Shown one piece after another: positions 8,310-17,440 of a stretch of 64,000 nucleotides of DNA. The DNA comes from Pseudomonas sp. PDNC002 (lineage in GTDB: Bacteria; Pseudomonadota; Gammaproteobacteria; Pseudomonadales; Pseudomonadaceae). The notes below the pieces were generated by a model that saw only the letters and a list, made by a program, of their open reading frames with translations, did not search any database and had not been told where the DNA came from. Position numbers and translations under genes: made by a program. The stretch spans positions 6,141,502 through 6,205,501 of the forward strand of contig NZ_CP070356.1 of NCBI RefSeq assembly GCF_016919445.1, in the 5' to 3' direction. How positions within the stretch are numbered: position 1 is the first letter of the stretch; each line of letters opens with the position of its first letter.

Positions 8310-9415
8310 TGCGAATCAGCAAGCTCGAAACGTTCTGCAACGCCTACGTAGGCTTCGTGCGAGTCACCAGCGAATGCGGCAGTGTGGGCTGGGGTCAGCT
8401 GTCCACCTACCACGCCGACATCACCGCGCAAGTCTTCCACCGGCAGATCGCTCCGTGGGCGCTCGGCGCCGACGCTCGAGACATCGAGAATCTGGTCAGC
8501 ATCATTCCCGAGCGCGAGCACAAGTTTCCCGGCAGCTACCTCTACCGTGCCATCGCCGGCCTGGATACGGCCCTGTGGGACCTGCGCGGCAAGGTCGAGG
8601 GCAAGCCGGTGGTCGAATTGCTCGGCGGCCAGCCGGGCAAGCTGCGCGCTTACGCCTCATCGATGAAACGCGACATCACTCCCGATGCGGAAGCCCAGCG
8701 CATGCTGCGCCTGCGCGACCGCTACGGTTTCGATGCCTTCAAATTTCGCGTGGGCAGCGAGTGCGGCCACGACCGCGACGAGTGGCCCGGCCGCACGGAA
8801 GCCATCGTGCCGACAATGCGCCGCGCGCTGGGCGACCAGGCTGAGCTGCTGGTCGACGGAAACTCAGGCTATTCGCCCAACCGCGCCATCGAGGTCGGTC
8901 GCATGCTTGAGCAGCACGGCATCGTCCATTTCGAAGAGCCGTGTCCTTACTGGGAGCTTGAGCAAACCCGCCAAGTGCGCCAGGCGCTATCGCTGGACGT
9001 GACGGGTGGCGAACAGGACTGCGAGCTGCCCACCTGGCGGCGGATGATCGAGATGCGCGCGGTCGACATCGTGCAGCCGGACATCCTCTATCTTGGCGGC
9101 ATCTGCCGCTCTCTGCAGGTGGCCGGCATGGCCGCCGAAGCGGGGCTGCCGGTCACACCGCACAGCGCCAACCTGTCGCTGGTGACGCTGTTCACCATGC
9201 ACTTCCTGAAAGCCCTGCCCAACGCCGGCAAATATCTTGAGCTGTCCATCGAAGGGCAGGATTACTACCCCTGGCAGGATGGCTTGTTCGTCGAGTCGCC
9301 CTTCCGCGTGGAAGGAGGTCACGTCACGGTCGGCGACGCGCCCGGCTGGGGCGTGGAGATAGCCCCGCAGTGGCTGGAAAAATCCACCTACCAGATCAGC
9401 GAGGCCAGCCGATGA
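8306..9415 (+). CDS. Enolase-superfamily enzyme, mandelate racemase/dehydratase type
   Basis: This 369-residue protein shows the enolase-superfamily ligands Asp184 (LLVDGNSGY), Glu210 (HFEEP) and Glu236 (GGEQD). It also has the His/Asp dyad of the mandelate racemase subgroup, Asp259 (QPDILYLGG) and His286 (TPHSANL). The second-strand base motif is Lys146-x-Arg148 (AFKFRVG) rather than the common KxK or KxH. Such enzymes abstract an alpha proton from a carboxylate and often dehydrate acid sugars. The substrate is unknown; context with oxidoreductase and dehydrogenase suggests a hydroxy-acid intermediate. The start overlaps the previous stop (ATGA); ATG 8309 is an alternative. Confidence 0.88.
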   Translation: MMRISKLETFCNAYVGFVRVTSECGSVGWGQLSTYHADITAQVFHRQIAPWALGADARDIENLVSIIPEREHKFPGSYLYRAIAGLDTALWDLRGKVEGKPVVELLGGQPGKLRAYASSMKRDITPDAEAQRMLRLRDRYGFDAFKFRVGSECGHDRDEWPGRTEAIVPTMRRALGDQAELLVDGNSGYSPNRAIEVGRMLEQHGIVHFEEPCPYWELEQTRQVRQALSLDVTGGEQDCELPTWRRMIEMRAVDIVQPDILYLGGICRSLQVAGMAAEAGLPVTPHSANLSLVTLFTMHFLKALPNAGKYLELSIEGQDYYPWQDGLFVESPFRVEGGHVTVGDAPGWGVEIAPQWLEKSTYQISEASR

Positions 9416-10905
9416 GCCAGACCACCGACGCCCTGATCCACGAGTATTTCGCCACCGGCACTCTCGCTTATCTGCCCGACGCGCACTTCATCGACGGTAC
9501 CTGGCGCGCCAGTGCTGGCGGCGAAACCCTGGAAGTGTTCGACCCCGGCCTGGGCAAGGCTTTCACCCAGGTCGCGGCCGGCGATGAGGAAGACGTCGAC
9601 GCCGCCGTAAGTGCCGCTGACTCCGCCACACGGGGCCCCTGGCGCAAGATGCTGCCGGCCGACCGCAGTCGCATCCTGCTGCGCGCCGCCGAGGCGATAC
9701 GCAGCAATGCCGAGCGCCTGGCGGTGATCGAAACCCTCGACAACGGCAAGACCCTCGCTGAAGCACAGAGCGACGTACGCAACACCGCGCGAATCTTCGA
9801 ATACTACGCCGGCATCGCCGACAAACTGCAGGGCGAAACCATACCCCTGGGCGCTGATCACTTCTCCTGTACCCAGCTTGAGCCGGTGGGTGTGACGGCC
9901 CACATCATTCCCTGGAATTACCCCATTTCCACCGCCGCCCGTGGACTCGCACCGGCGCTGGCGGCAGGTTGCACCGCGGTGCTCAAGCCAGCCGAGCAGA
10001 CTCCGCTCAGCGCCCTGTTACTGGCGGGACTGTTGAACCAGGCTGGTCTGCCGCCGGGCGTGTGCAACGTGGTGAACGGCACCGGCAGCAAGGTCGGCAG
10101 TGCCCTGACAAGCCATCCCAAGGTGCGCCATGTGACCTTCACCGGGTCGGTCAATACCGGCATCCATGTGATGCAGGCCGCCGCGCGCAACATCGCCAGC
10201 GTCACCCTGGAACTGGGCGGCAAGTCACCTGCCATCGTCCTCGCCGACGCCGATCTGGATGCGGCACTGGATGACGTGCTCTGGGCCATCTACTCCAACG
10301 CCGGGCAGATCTGCTCCGCCGGTTCGCGACTGATCATCGAGCGCAGCGTGCACGAGCGCTTCGTCGAGCGGCTGGCGGAACGCGCGCGGCAACTGAGCCT
10401 TGGGCACGGACTGCGCAACCCCGACATTGGCGCAATCACCACACCGGAGCAGTTGCGGAAGATAGAAGACTACGTCGACGGCGCACGAACTCGCGGCGTC
10501 AGGGTTGCCGCAGGCGGACGGCGTGTCTGCGACACAGCATCCGACGCGGGCTGGTTCTTCCAGCCCACGCTTCTCGACAACCTGCGGATCGACGATCCGC
10601 TGGTACAGGAAGAGGTCTTCGGGCCGGTGCTATCGGTGCAGGTTGCCGACTCCGCCGAGCACGCGCTGGAGCTGGCCAACGCCACCCCGTTCGGGCTTGC
10701 GGCAGGCATATACACCCGCGACTTCTCCCGGGCGATGCGCATGGCTCGGGACCTGGACGCCGGGCAGATCTACATCAACGAATACTTCGCAGGCGGGGTT
10801 GAGACGCCCTTTGGCGGGAACAAGCGCTCAGGCTTCGGTCGTGAGAAAGGACTGGAGGGGCTACGCGCCTACTATGCGGTGAAGACGGTCACCGCCCGCA
10901 TCTGA
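9412..10905 (+). CDS. NAD(P)-dependent aldehyde dehydrogenase
   Basis: The 497-residue protein has the ALDH catalytic pair Glu267 (LELGGKSP) and Cys301 (GQICSAGSR), the cofactor segment FTGSVNTGIHV and the motif EEVFGPVLSV. It would oxidise an aldehyde to its acid and probably acts after the GMC oxidoreductase. The start at 9412 overlaps the preceding stop codon (ATGA); a longer frame from 9370 lies inside the previous gene. The class resembles betaine-aldehyde and related ALDHs, but the substrate is not determinable from sequence. Confidence 0.92.
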   Translation: MSQTTDALIHEYFATGTLAYLPDAHFIDGTWRASAGGETLEVFDPGLGKAFTQVAAGDEEDVDAAVSAADSATRGPWRKMLPADRSRILLRAAEAIRSNAERLAVIETLDNGKTLAEAQSDVRNTARIFEYYAGIADKLQGETIPLGADHFSCTQLEPVGVTAHIIPWNYPISTAARGLAPALAAGCTAVLKPAEQTPLSALLLAGLLNQAGLPPGVCNVVNGTGSKVGSALTSHPKVRHVTFTGSVNTGIHVMQAAARNIASVTLELGGKSPAIVLADADLDAALDDVLWAIYSNAGQICSAGSRLIIERSVHERFVERLAERARQLSLGHGLRNPDIGAITTPEQLRKIEDYVDGARTRGVRVAAGGRRVCDTASDAGWFFQPTLLDNLRIDDPLVQEEVFGPVLSVQVADSAEHALELANATPFGLAAGIYTRDFSRAMRMARDLDAGQIYINEYFAGGVETPFGGNKRSGFGREKGLEGLRAYYAVKTVTARI

Positions 10906-10958
10906 ATTACCCCGTTCGAGACGACTCCTGACAAGACATCCAATAAGAAGGAACACTC

Positions 10959-12554
10959 ATGGGCAATCACATCGACGACCTCACAAACCGCCTGCGCCTT
11001 GGGCAGATCGACCGCCGCACCTTCGTGAAGAGCATGTTCGCCGCCGGCGCGGCCCTGAGCTCAGGCCTGGCGGGCCAGGTGTTCGCCGCCGAGCAGGCCG
11101 GCACCCCCAAGCGCGGAGGCCACTTCAAGCTAGGCATTGCAACCGGCTCGACCACTGACTCCTTCGACCCCGGTACCTACGGCGACAACTACATGCAGTC
11201 GGTGGGACATTCGGTTCACAACTACCTGACCGAGATCAGCAACACGGGAGAGTTGGTGGGCGAACTGGCGCAGAGCTGGGAGCCTTCGGCCGACGCCAAG
11301 ACCTGGACCTTCACCTTGCGCAATGGAGTGGAGTTCCACAACGGCAAATCCCTGGGCGCCGAAGACGTCGTGGCCTCGCTCAACCACCATCGCGGGCCCG
11401 ATTCCCGCTCCGCCGCCAGCAGCATCCTTGCGCCCATCAGCGACATCCACGCGGACGGCAAGAACCGCGTCATCGTTACCCTGGACGGCGGCAACGCCGA
11501 CTTCCCCTACCTGGTCTCGGACTATCACCTGCCAATCATGCCGTCGAAGGATGGCAAGGTGGACGCGAACTCCGGCGTGGGCTGCGGCGCTTACATCCGC
11601 GAGAGCTTCGATCCGGGTGTGAAGACAGTGGTCAAGCGCAACCCCAATTACTGGAAGACCGATCGCGGCTGGTTCGACTCCGTGGAGTTCCTGGTGATCG
11701 CCGACGTCGGCGCCCGCACCAATGCGCTGAACACTGGCGAAATCCACGCCATGAACGGTTGCGACCTGAAGACGGTACACCTGCTCAAGCGAAACTCCAG
11801 GCTGGAGGTGTCCTCCATCAAGGGAGGGCAGCACTACAGCCTGCCGATGAACGTCACCCAGGCGCCCTTCACCGATCCCAACATCCGCGAGGCACTCAAA
11901 TACGCCATCAACCGCGAGGCCTTGCTGCAGACCATCCTGCGCGGCCATGGCGAGGTTGCCAACGATCACCCGATCAACTCGGGTTATCGCTATTTCGCCA
12001 GTGACATCCCGCAACGCCAGTACGACCCGGACAAGGCCCGCTTCCACCTCAAGCAGGCCGGGCTGGACAGCCTGAAGGTCGATCTCAGCGCCGCCGATGC
12101 CGCGTTTGCGGGTTCGGTGGACACAGCCGTGCTGTTCAAGGAGCACGCGGCAAAAGCAGGCATCGACATCAACGTCGTGCGCGAGCCCAACGACGGCTAC
12201 TGGAAAAACGTCTGGATGAAGAAGGCCTGGAGCATGGATTACTGGGGCGGCAAACCCACCGAGGACTGGGCATTCTCCCTGGTCTACGGCAAGGGCGCGG
12301 CGTGGAACGAAACGTTCTGGGACAACGCCCGCTTCAACGAGCTACTGGTGGGTGCCCGCTCCGAACTGGACGACGCCAAGCGCCGGCAGATGTACGGCGA
12401 GATGCAGCTCCTGCTGCGTGACCAGGGCGGCGCGTTGATCCCGCTGTTCGCCAACTACGTCGATGGCATCTCCACCCTGATCGGCCACGGCCGCATCGGC
12501 AACAACTGGGACCTGGACGGCCTGCGCGCCGCCGAACGCTGGTGGTTCGCCTGA
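10959..12554 (+). CDS. ABC transporter substrate-binding protein, family 5, Tat-exported
   Basis: This 531-residue periplasmic protein belongs to the SBP_bac_5 (dipeptide/oligopeptide/nickel) family: WTFTLRNGVEFHNGKSLGAEDV and NPNYWKTDRGWFDSVEF are family hallmarks. Its N-terminus has a twin-arginine motif (DRRTFVKSM, Arg19-Arg20) and a hydrophobic core, with likely cleavage after VFA near residue 43, so export is by Tat. It begins 53 bp after the ALDH gene with an AAGGAA ribosome site. The permease and ATPase genes follow directly, giving a complete importer for the operon's substrate, which may be a glycoside, opine or peptide-like compound (inferred). Confidence 0.9.
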   Translation: MGNHIDDLTNRLRLGQIDRRTFVKSMFAAGAALSSGLAGQVFAAEQAGTPKRGGHFKLGIATGSTTDSFDPGTYGDNYMQSVGHSVHNYLTEISNTGELVGELAQSWEPSADAKTWTFTLRNGVEFHNGKSLGAEDVVASLNHHRGPDSRSAASSILAPISDIHADGKNRVIVTLDGGNADFPYLVSDYHLPIMPSKDGKVDANSGVGCGAYIRESFDPGVKTVVKRNPNYWKTDRGWFDSVEFLVIADVGARTNALNTGEIHAMNGCDLKTVHLLKRNSRLEVSSIKGGQHYSLPMNVTQAPFTDPNIREALKYAINREALLQTILRGHGEVANDHPINSGYRYFASDIPQRQYDPDKARFHLKQAGLDSLKVDLSAADAAFAGSVDTAVLFKEHAAKAGIDINVVREPNDGYWKNVWMKKAWSMDYWGGKPTEDWAFSLVYGKGAAWNETFWDNARFNELLVGARSELDDAKRRQMYGEMQLLLRDQGGALIPLFANYVDGISTLIGHGRIGNNWDLDGLRAAERWWFA

Positions 12555-12599
12555 TCGCCAGCCGCCCGAATCCGCCGGTTGCCGAGGAGGTCCGCCGAC

Positions 12600-13559
12600 A
12601 TGCGTCATCCGTTGTTGAAAATGCTCGCCCAACGCCTGCTGCTGGGTTTGCTGAGCCTGTGGGTGGTCTCGATCATCATCCTGCTGGGCGTGTCATTCCT
12701 GCCGGGCGACATCGCCACCGAGATCCTCGGCCAGTCGGCCACTCCTGAAGCCGTAGCCGCCTTCCGCCAGACTCTGGGGCTGGACCAGCCCCTGTACCTG
12801 CGCTATTTCCACTGGCTGGGCGGCATGCTGCAGGGTGATTTTGGCGAGTCCCTGGCCAACGGCCGGGCCATCGCCGAATTACTCGCCACGCGACTGCCCA
12901 ACACCCTGATGCTGGCGCTGTTCGCCGCCGTTGTTGCAGTCCCGCTGGCACTGGCGCTGGGCTTCCTGGCGGCGATCTACCGCAATGGTGTATTCGACCG
13001 CCTGATCAATGTCTTCACCTTGAGCTGTATCTCCTTCCCGGAGTTCTTCCTGGCCTACCTGCTGATCCTGTTGCTGTCCGTGAAAGCCGGCTGGCTGCCA
13101 AGCCTGGCCAGCGTCGACGCCAGCCAGCCATTGAGCGAGCGCCTCTACTACATGGCGCTGCCGGCGCTGACCCTGACACTGGTGGTGGTCGCGCACATGA
13201 TGCGCATGAGTCGCGCCGCCATCGTCAACCTGCTGGCCAGCCCCTACATCGAAATGGCGAAGCTCAAGGGCCTGCCGCGCTGGCGCATCATTCTTCGACA
13301 TGCCCTGCCGAACGCCTGGGCGCCGATCATCAACGTCATCGTGATCAACCTGGCTTACCTGGTGGTCGGCGTGGTCGTGGTCGAGGCGGTGTTCGTCTAC
13401 CCCGGCATGGGGCAACTGATGGTCGATTCGGTGAAGAAACGCGACCTGCCGGTTGTGCAGGCCTGCAGCCTGGTGTTCGCCTCGACCTACATCCTGCTCA
13501 ACCTCGCCGCCGACATTCTGGCCACCCTCACCAACCCCCGCCTGAGGCACCCGCGATGA
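12600..13559 (+). CDS. ABC transporter permease, DppB-type
   Basis: The 319-residue inner-membrane protein has about six transmembrane segments and the EAA-loop region KGLPRWRIILRHALPNAWAPI used to contact the ATPase. The N-terminal segment followed by the periplasmic GLDQPLYLRYFHWLGGMLQGDFGES is typical of DppB/OppB. The ATG at 12600 follows GAGGAGG; an upstream start at 12579 is less likely. It is part of the oligopeptide-type importer and overlaps the next permease by 4 bases. Confidence 0.92.
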   Translation: MRHPLLKMLAQRLLLGLLSLWVVSIIILLGVSFLPGDIATEILGQSATPEAVAAFRQTLGLDQPLYLRYFHWLGGMLQGDFGESLANGRAIAELLATRLPNTLMLALFAAVVAVPLALALGFLAAIYRNGVFDRLINVFTLSCISFPEFFLAYLLILLLSVKAGWLPSLASVDASQPLSERLYYMALPALTLTLVVVAHMMRMSRAAIVNLLASPYIEMAKLKGLPRWRIILRHALPNAWAPIINVIVINLAYLVVGVVVVEAVFVYPGMGQLMVDSVKKRDLPVVQACSLVFASTYILLNLAADILATLTNPRLRHPR

Positions 13560-14476
13560 TCGAACAGGGCAGCAATCTCCCCCTGGCGGCGCAGCACGCC
13601 ATGCCGGAACACACCCCGTCAATGCACCAGACAACGGCGACTCTGGGCCGCCTGTTCCGTGCAGTGCGCCATGCGCCGTGGAGCGCGCAACTGGGCCTGC
13701 TGATCATCGCGCTCTACACGGCGGCGGCACTGCTCGCTCCCTGGATCGCACCCTACGGCGAGTCTCAGGTAGTCGCCAGCGAGTTCGAACCCTGGAGCCG
13801 GCAATTCCTGCTGGGCACCGACAACCTAGGCCGCGACCTTTTCACGCGCCTGCTCTATGGCGGCCGCAACACCCTCGGCATTGTGTTGCTTGCCACCTGC
13901 CTGGCATTCCTCCTGGGCGGAATCGCAGGGCTGCTGGCAGCGGTCAAGGGCGGTTGGACCGACCAATTGCTGTCGCGTCTGGTCGATGTACTAATGGCCA
14001 TTCCGCAACTGATCTTCGCCCTGCTGCTGCTCACGATGTTCGGTACCTCGGTGCCGATGCTGATCGCGATCATCGCCGTGCTCGACTCGACGCGGGTGTT
14101 CCGCCTGACCCGCGCAGTGGCGACCAACGTGGTACAGCTGGACTTCGTTGAATCCGCGCGGCTGCGCGGGGAAAGCACCTCGTGGATCATGTTCCGCGAA
14201 GTTCTGCCGAACATCCTGCCGCCGCTGGTGGCGGAGTTCGGCCTGCGCTTCTGCTTCACCTTCCTGTTCATCAGCGCCTTGAGCTTCCTCGGCCTGGGTA
14301 TCCAGCCGCCCACCGCCGACTGGGGCTCGATGGTGCGCGACAACGCGACCCTGATCAGCTACGGGGAAATCACCCCGCTTCTGCCGGCCGCCGCCATCGC
14401 GATCCTCACCATCGGTGTGAACTTCGTGGTGGACTGGTTCCTGCACATGACGAGTGGACTGCACGATGGCCAATGA
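13556..14476 (+). CDS. ABC transporter permease, DppC-type
   Basis: The 306-residue membrane protein carries the DppC/OppC features: FLLGTDNLGRDLFTRLLYGGRNTL after the first membrane segment, and the EAA region ARLRGESTSWIMFREVLPNILPPL. It pairs with the DppB-type permease. The ATG at 13556 overlaps the upstream stop. It has an unusually long polar N-terminal stretch (about 40 residues before the first membrane segment), so a downstream start (e.g. Met at 13601 or 13622) is possible. Confidence 0.92.
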   Translation: MIEQGSNLPLAAQHAMPEHTPSMHQTTATLGRLFRAVRHAPWSAQLGLLIIALYTAAALLAPWIAPYGESQVVASEFEPWSRQFLLGTDNLGRDLFTRLLYGGRNTLGIVLLATCLAFLLGGIAGLLAAVKGGWTDQLLSRLVDVLMAIPQLIFALLLLTMFGTSVPMLIAIIAVLDSTRVFRLTRAVATNVVQLDFVESARLRGESTSWIMFREVLPNILPPLVAEFGLRFCFTFLFISALSFLGLGIQPPTADWGSMVRDNATLISYGEITPLLPAAAIAILTIGVNFVVDWFLHMTSGLHDGQ

Positions 14477-16097
14477 AACCCGCGACAACCTGCTGCTGAA
14501 GATTTCCGGGCTGCACGTGCAGACGCTGAATGGCGCCCCCATCCTCGATGGCATCGACCTCACGCTCAGGCGCGGTGAAGTGCTGGGCCTGATCGGCGAG
14601 TCCGGCGCGGGTAAATCCACACTGGGCCTGTCGGCGATGGGCTATGAACGCCCCGGTTGCCGGATCAGCGCCGGTAGCATCCTCTTCGACGGCGAAGACC
14701 TGGCCAAGGCGTCGGAGCCACGCAGGCGGCAGCTATGGGGATCGCGCATCGCCTATGTGGCGCAATCGGCGGCGGCATCGTTCAACCCCGCACATCGACT
14801 GATCGACCAGTACGTCGAAACCGCGCTGCAGCACGGAGTGATGCCGGAACAACAAGCCAGGGCCGATGCCGTCGAGATGTTCCGGCGCATGCGCCTGCCG
14901 CAGCCGGAAACCTTCGGCCTGCGTTATCCACACCAGGTATCGGGAGGCCAACTGCAACGCGCCATGACCGCCATGGCGATGGCCTGCCGCCCGGACCTGA
15001 TCATCTTCGACGAACCCACCACTGCCCTGGACGTGACCACCCAGCTCGAAGTCCTGGCCACCATTCGCGACCTGGTCTGCCAGTTCGACACTGCTGCGCT
15101 GTACATCACCCATGACCTGGCTGTGGTCGCACAGATGGCCGACCGCATCATGGTCCTGCGTCACGGCAAGACGGTAGAGGAAGCCGACACCCGCAGCATG
15201 CTCGACAGCCCCCAGGAGGCCTACACCCGCACCCTGTGGTCGGTCCGCTCCCTGCAACACGAACCCTGTGCGCAGCACGAAACGCCGCCTCTGGTGCAAC
15301 TGTCGAACCTCAGCGCCAGCTATGGTCCGCTCCCTGTGCTGCAGGATGTTTCGCTGGAGATACCCACGGGCGCGACAGTCGCGGTGGTCGGCGAGTCCGG
15401 TTCCGGAAAGTCGACGCTGGCACGCGTGCTGACCGGGCTTCTGCCACCGAACCAGGGCTCGATGACCTTCCAGGGCGAGGCACTGGCGCGCCGCTGTCAG
15501 TCACGCCCGGCTGCGACCCTGAAGAACATCCAGATGATCTACCAGATGCCGGACACGGCACTCAATCCTCGCCAGCGTATCCGCGACATCCTCGGGCGCC
15601 CGCTCGCGTTCTACCTGGGGCTGAGCGGGACGGCCCGGGAAGCCCGACTGCATGAGTTACTGGAGCAGATCGAACTGCCACCTGAGCAATTCCTTGACCG
15701 CTTCCCGGGTGAGCTCTCGGGCGGCCAGAAGCAGCGCATCTGCATTGCCCGCGCGCTGGCGGCTGAACCGCGGCTGATCATCTGCGACGAGGTCACCTCG
15801 GCCCTGGACCAGGTAGTGGCCAAGGGCGTCCTGCTACTGCTCAAGCGTCTGCAACGACAACTGGGATTGTCCTACCTGTTCATCACCCACGATCTGGATA
15901 CGGTGCGCAGCATCGCCGACCACATCGTGGTCATGCACCAGGGGAGGATCGTTGAACAAGGCCCTGCAGCCGAGGTGTTCGCCCCGCCCCATCATGATTA
16001 CACCGCCCGCCTGCTGGCATCGGTTCCGGAAATGGACCCGGACTGGTTGACCCGCCAACTTGCCAATCGCACTGCTACCTCGGGAGTTCCCGCGTGA
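14466..16097 (+). CDS. ABC transporter ATPase with two fused nucleotide-binding domains
   Basis: This 543-residue protein is a DppD-DppF-like fusion. The first half has Walker A GESGAGKST, signature VSGGQLQR and Walker B DLIIFDEPTTALD. The second has [17 protein letters not shown] and RLIICDEVTSALD. Both sites look intact, so one polypeptide can drive the two-permease importer. The start at 14466 lies 11 bases before the upstream stop. The same fused design is known for dipeptide and glutathione-type importers (DdpF/GsiA). Confidence 0.93.
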   Translation: MANETRDNLLLKISGLHVQTLNGAPILDGIDLTLRRGEVLGLIGESGAGKSTLGLSAMGYERPGCRISAGSILFDGEDLAKASEPRRRQLWGSRIAYVAQSAAASFNPAHRLIDQYVETALQHGVMPEQQARADAVEMFRRMRLPQPETFGLRYPHQVSGGQLQRAMTAMAMACRPDLIIFDEPTTALDVTTQLEVLATIRDLVCQFDTAALYITHDLAVVAQMADRIMVLRHGKTVEEADTRSMLDSPQEAYTRTLWSVRSLQHEPCAQHETPPLVQLSNLSASYGPLPVLQDVSLEIPTGATVAVVGESGSGKSTLARVLTGLLPPNQGSMTFQGEALARRCQSRPAATLKNIQMIYQMPDTALNPRQRIRDILGRPLAFYLGLSGTAREARLHELLEQIELPPEQFLDRFPGELSGGQKQRICIARALAAEPRLIICDEVTSALDQVVAKGVLLLLKRLQRQLGLSYLFITHDLDTVRSIADHIVVMHQGRIVEQGPAAEVFAPPHHDYTARLLASVPEMDPDWLTRQLANRTATSGVPA

Positions 16098-16504
16098 AAC
16101 AAAAACCCCAGCTGACCCAGCAGGAGACCGACCACCTGCTGCGCACCGCCCGTCAGGAAGCGCAACGCAACCAGTGGCCGGTGTCGATTGCCATCGTCGA
16201 CGACGGCGGCCACCTGCTGGCCTTCGAGCGCCTCGACGGCTGTGCCCCCATCGCCGCCTACATCGCCACCGAGAAGGCCCGGACCGCTGCGCTGGGCCGC
16301 CGCGATTCGGCGGCCTACGAGAGCATGATCAACCAGGGGCGCAGCGCATTCCTCTGTGTGCCGGAGCTGCGCGGCATGCTCGAAGGCGGCGTGCCCGTGA
16401 GGGTGGCGGATCAGGTGATCGGCGCCATCGGCGTGTCCGGCGTCAAGGCGGAGCAGGACGCCCAGGTCGCGCGAGTGGCCGCCACCAGCCTGGAAGCCGG
16501 CTAG
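16094..16504 (+). CDS. GlcG/HbpS-family (DUF336) protein
   Basis: The 136-residue protein starts with GTG overlapping the preceding stop (GTGA). Its sequence (VSIAIVDDGGHLLAFERLDGCAPIAAYIATEKARTAA, then GGVPVRVADQVIGAIGVSG) is characteristic of the GlcG/HbpS family. Members are small cytoplasmic or exported proteins, some heme-binding, and are often the last gene of glycolate or other catabolic operons; the function is unsettled. It closes the eight-gene operon that begins at 6675. Confidence 0.85.
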   Translation: MKQKPQLTQQETDHLLRTARQEAQRNQWPVSIAIVDDGGHLLAFERLDGCAPIAAYIATEKARTAALGRRDSAAYESMINQGRSAFLCVPELRGMLEGGVPVRVADQVIGAIGVSGVKAEQDAQVARVAATSLEAG

Positions 16505-16560
16505 TACGCGGCTGCACCGGGCGCTACGGAGACGCGCCGCGGGTGCTTACTCAAACGACT

Positions 16561-16592
16561 CATGTGATTGAAAAACAACATAGATTGACGCG
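16561..16592 (+). promoter_or_regulatory. Candidate LysR-type operator, copy 1
   Basis: This 32-bp stretch lies 58 bp before the binding-protein gene and matches 24 of 32 positions with the element at 19454-19485. It keeps the T-N11-A core (T16565, A16577), outer arms ATGT/ACAT, and ends in CATAGATTGACGC. A shared element before both arms of the same module suggests binding by the LysR protein encoded at 18502-19431. Confidence 0.55.
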
Positions 16593-16650
16593 AAAAGAGG
16601 CGATTGGAACACTCCCCGGCGACTTCACTCCACTACCGGGAGCTCCGCCA

Positions 16651-17427
16651 ATGACAAGAACAATGCGCGCCCTGGCCGGTTGCCTGCTGCTGGCATCCGC
16701 CTGTCTCACCCCGTTCGCCGCCCAGGCCGGCGACCTCGATGGCATCAAGCAGAAAGGCGAACTCAGCTTCGCACTTACCGGCAAATACCCGCCGTTCAGC
16801 TTCATCGATATCGACGGCAAGCTGCAGGGCTTCGACGTCGACATCGGCGATGGCATCGCCCAGCGCCTGGGCGTGACAGCCAAGCCGGTGACCACCGCCT
16901 GGGACGGCATCGTCGGCGGCCTGCTCGCCGGCAAGTACGACGCGATCATCGGCAGCCTGGCGATCACCGACGAACGCCTGAAGGCCGTCGACTTCTCCGA
17001 GCCCTATTACCTCTCCGGCGCGCAATTGTTCGTACGCAAGGACAGCCCGCTGCAGAGCATCGACGAGATGGACGGCAAGGTCATCGGCATCACCCTGGGC
17101 GAGACATACGAAAGCTGGCTGCGCGAGCACAAGCCCAACGTCACGCTGAAAACCTACAAGGGCCTGCCGGACATCCTCCTCGACCTGCAGAACAAGCGCA
17201 TCGACGGCTTCGTCACCGACAAGATCGCCGGCCTGCTGACCATCCGCGACCGCAACCTCAACGCCCGCCCGGCCGGCGAGCTGCTCTACCCTGAGAAGAT
17301 GGGCATCGCCGTGCGCAAGGACAACCCGGAGCTGAAGGCGGCGATCAACGCAGCACTCGCCGATCTCGACAAGGACGGCACCTACAAGGGCATCAGCGAG
17401 AAATGGCTGGGCACCGACATCCGTTGA
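16651..17427 (+). CDS. Amino-acid-type ABC substrate-binding protein (family 3)
   Basis: The 258-residue protein has a Sec signal peptide cleaved after AQA (residue ~26) and the SBP_bac_3 fold (FALTGKYPPFSFIDIDGKLQGFDVDIGDGIA, then GSLAITDERLKAVDFSEPYY). It binds a polar amino acid or an amino-acid-like ligand in the periplasm. No permease follows directly; the only polar-amino-acid permease and ATPase nearby are at 19642-21062, past the LysR gene, so together they would form one importer. The longer frame from 16060 is open only by chance. The amidohydrolase gene follows after 13 bp. Confidence 0.9.
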   Translation: MTRTMRALAGCLLLASACLTPFAAQAGDLDGIKQKGELSFALTGKYPPFSFIDIDGKLQGFDVDIGDGIAQRLGVTAKPVTTAWDGIVGGLLAGKYDAIIGSLAITDERLKAVDFSEPYYLSGAQLFVRKDSPLQSIDEMDGKVIGITLGETYESWLREHKPNVTLKTYKGLPDILLDLQNKRIDGFVTDKIAGLLTIRDRNLNARPAGELLYPEKMGIAVRKDNPELKAAINAALADLDKDGTYKGISEKWLGTDIR

Positions 17428-17440
17428 AGGACATCGCGCA

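Noticed and set aside
10610-10905. Possible riboswitch or attenuator before the Tat-exported binding protein gene
   Set aside because: Only 53 bp separate the two genes and no stable stem was found.
16060-16650. Long upstream extension of the family 3 binding protein
   Set aside because: The signal peptide begins at 16651 and the upstream frame runs through the DUF336 gene in another frame.
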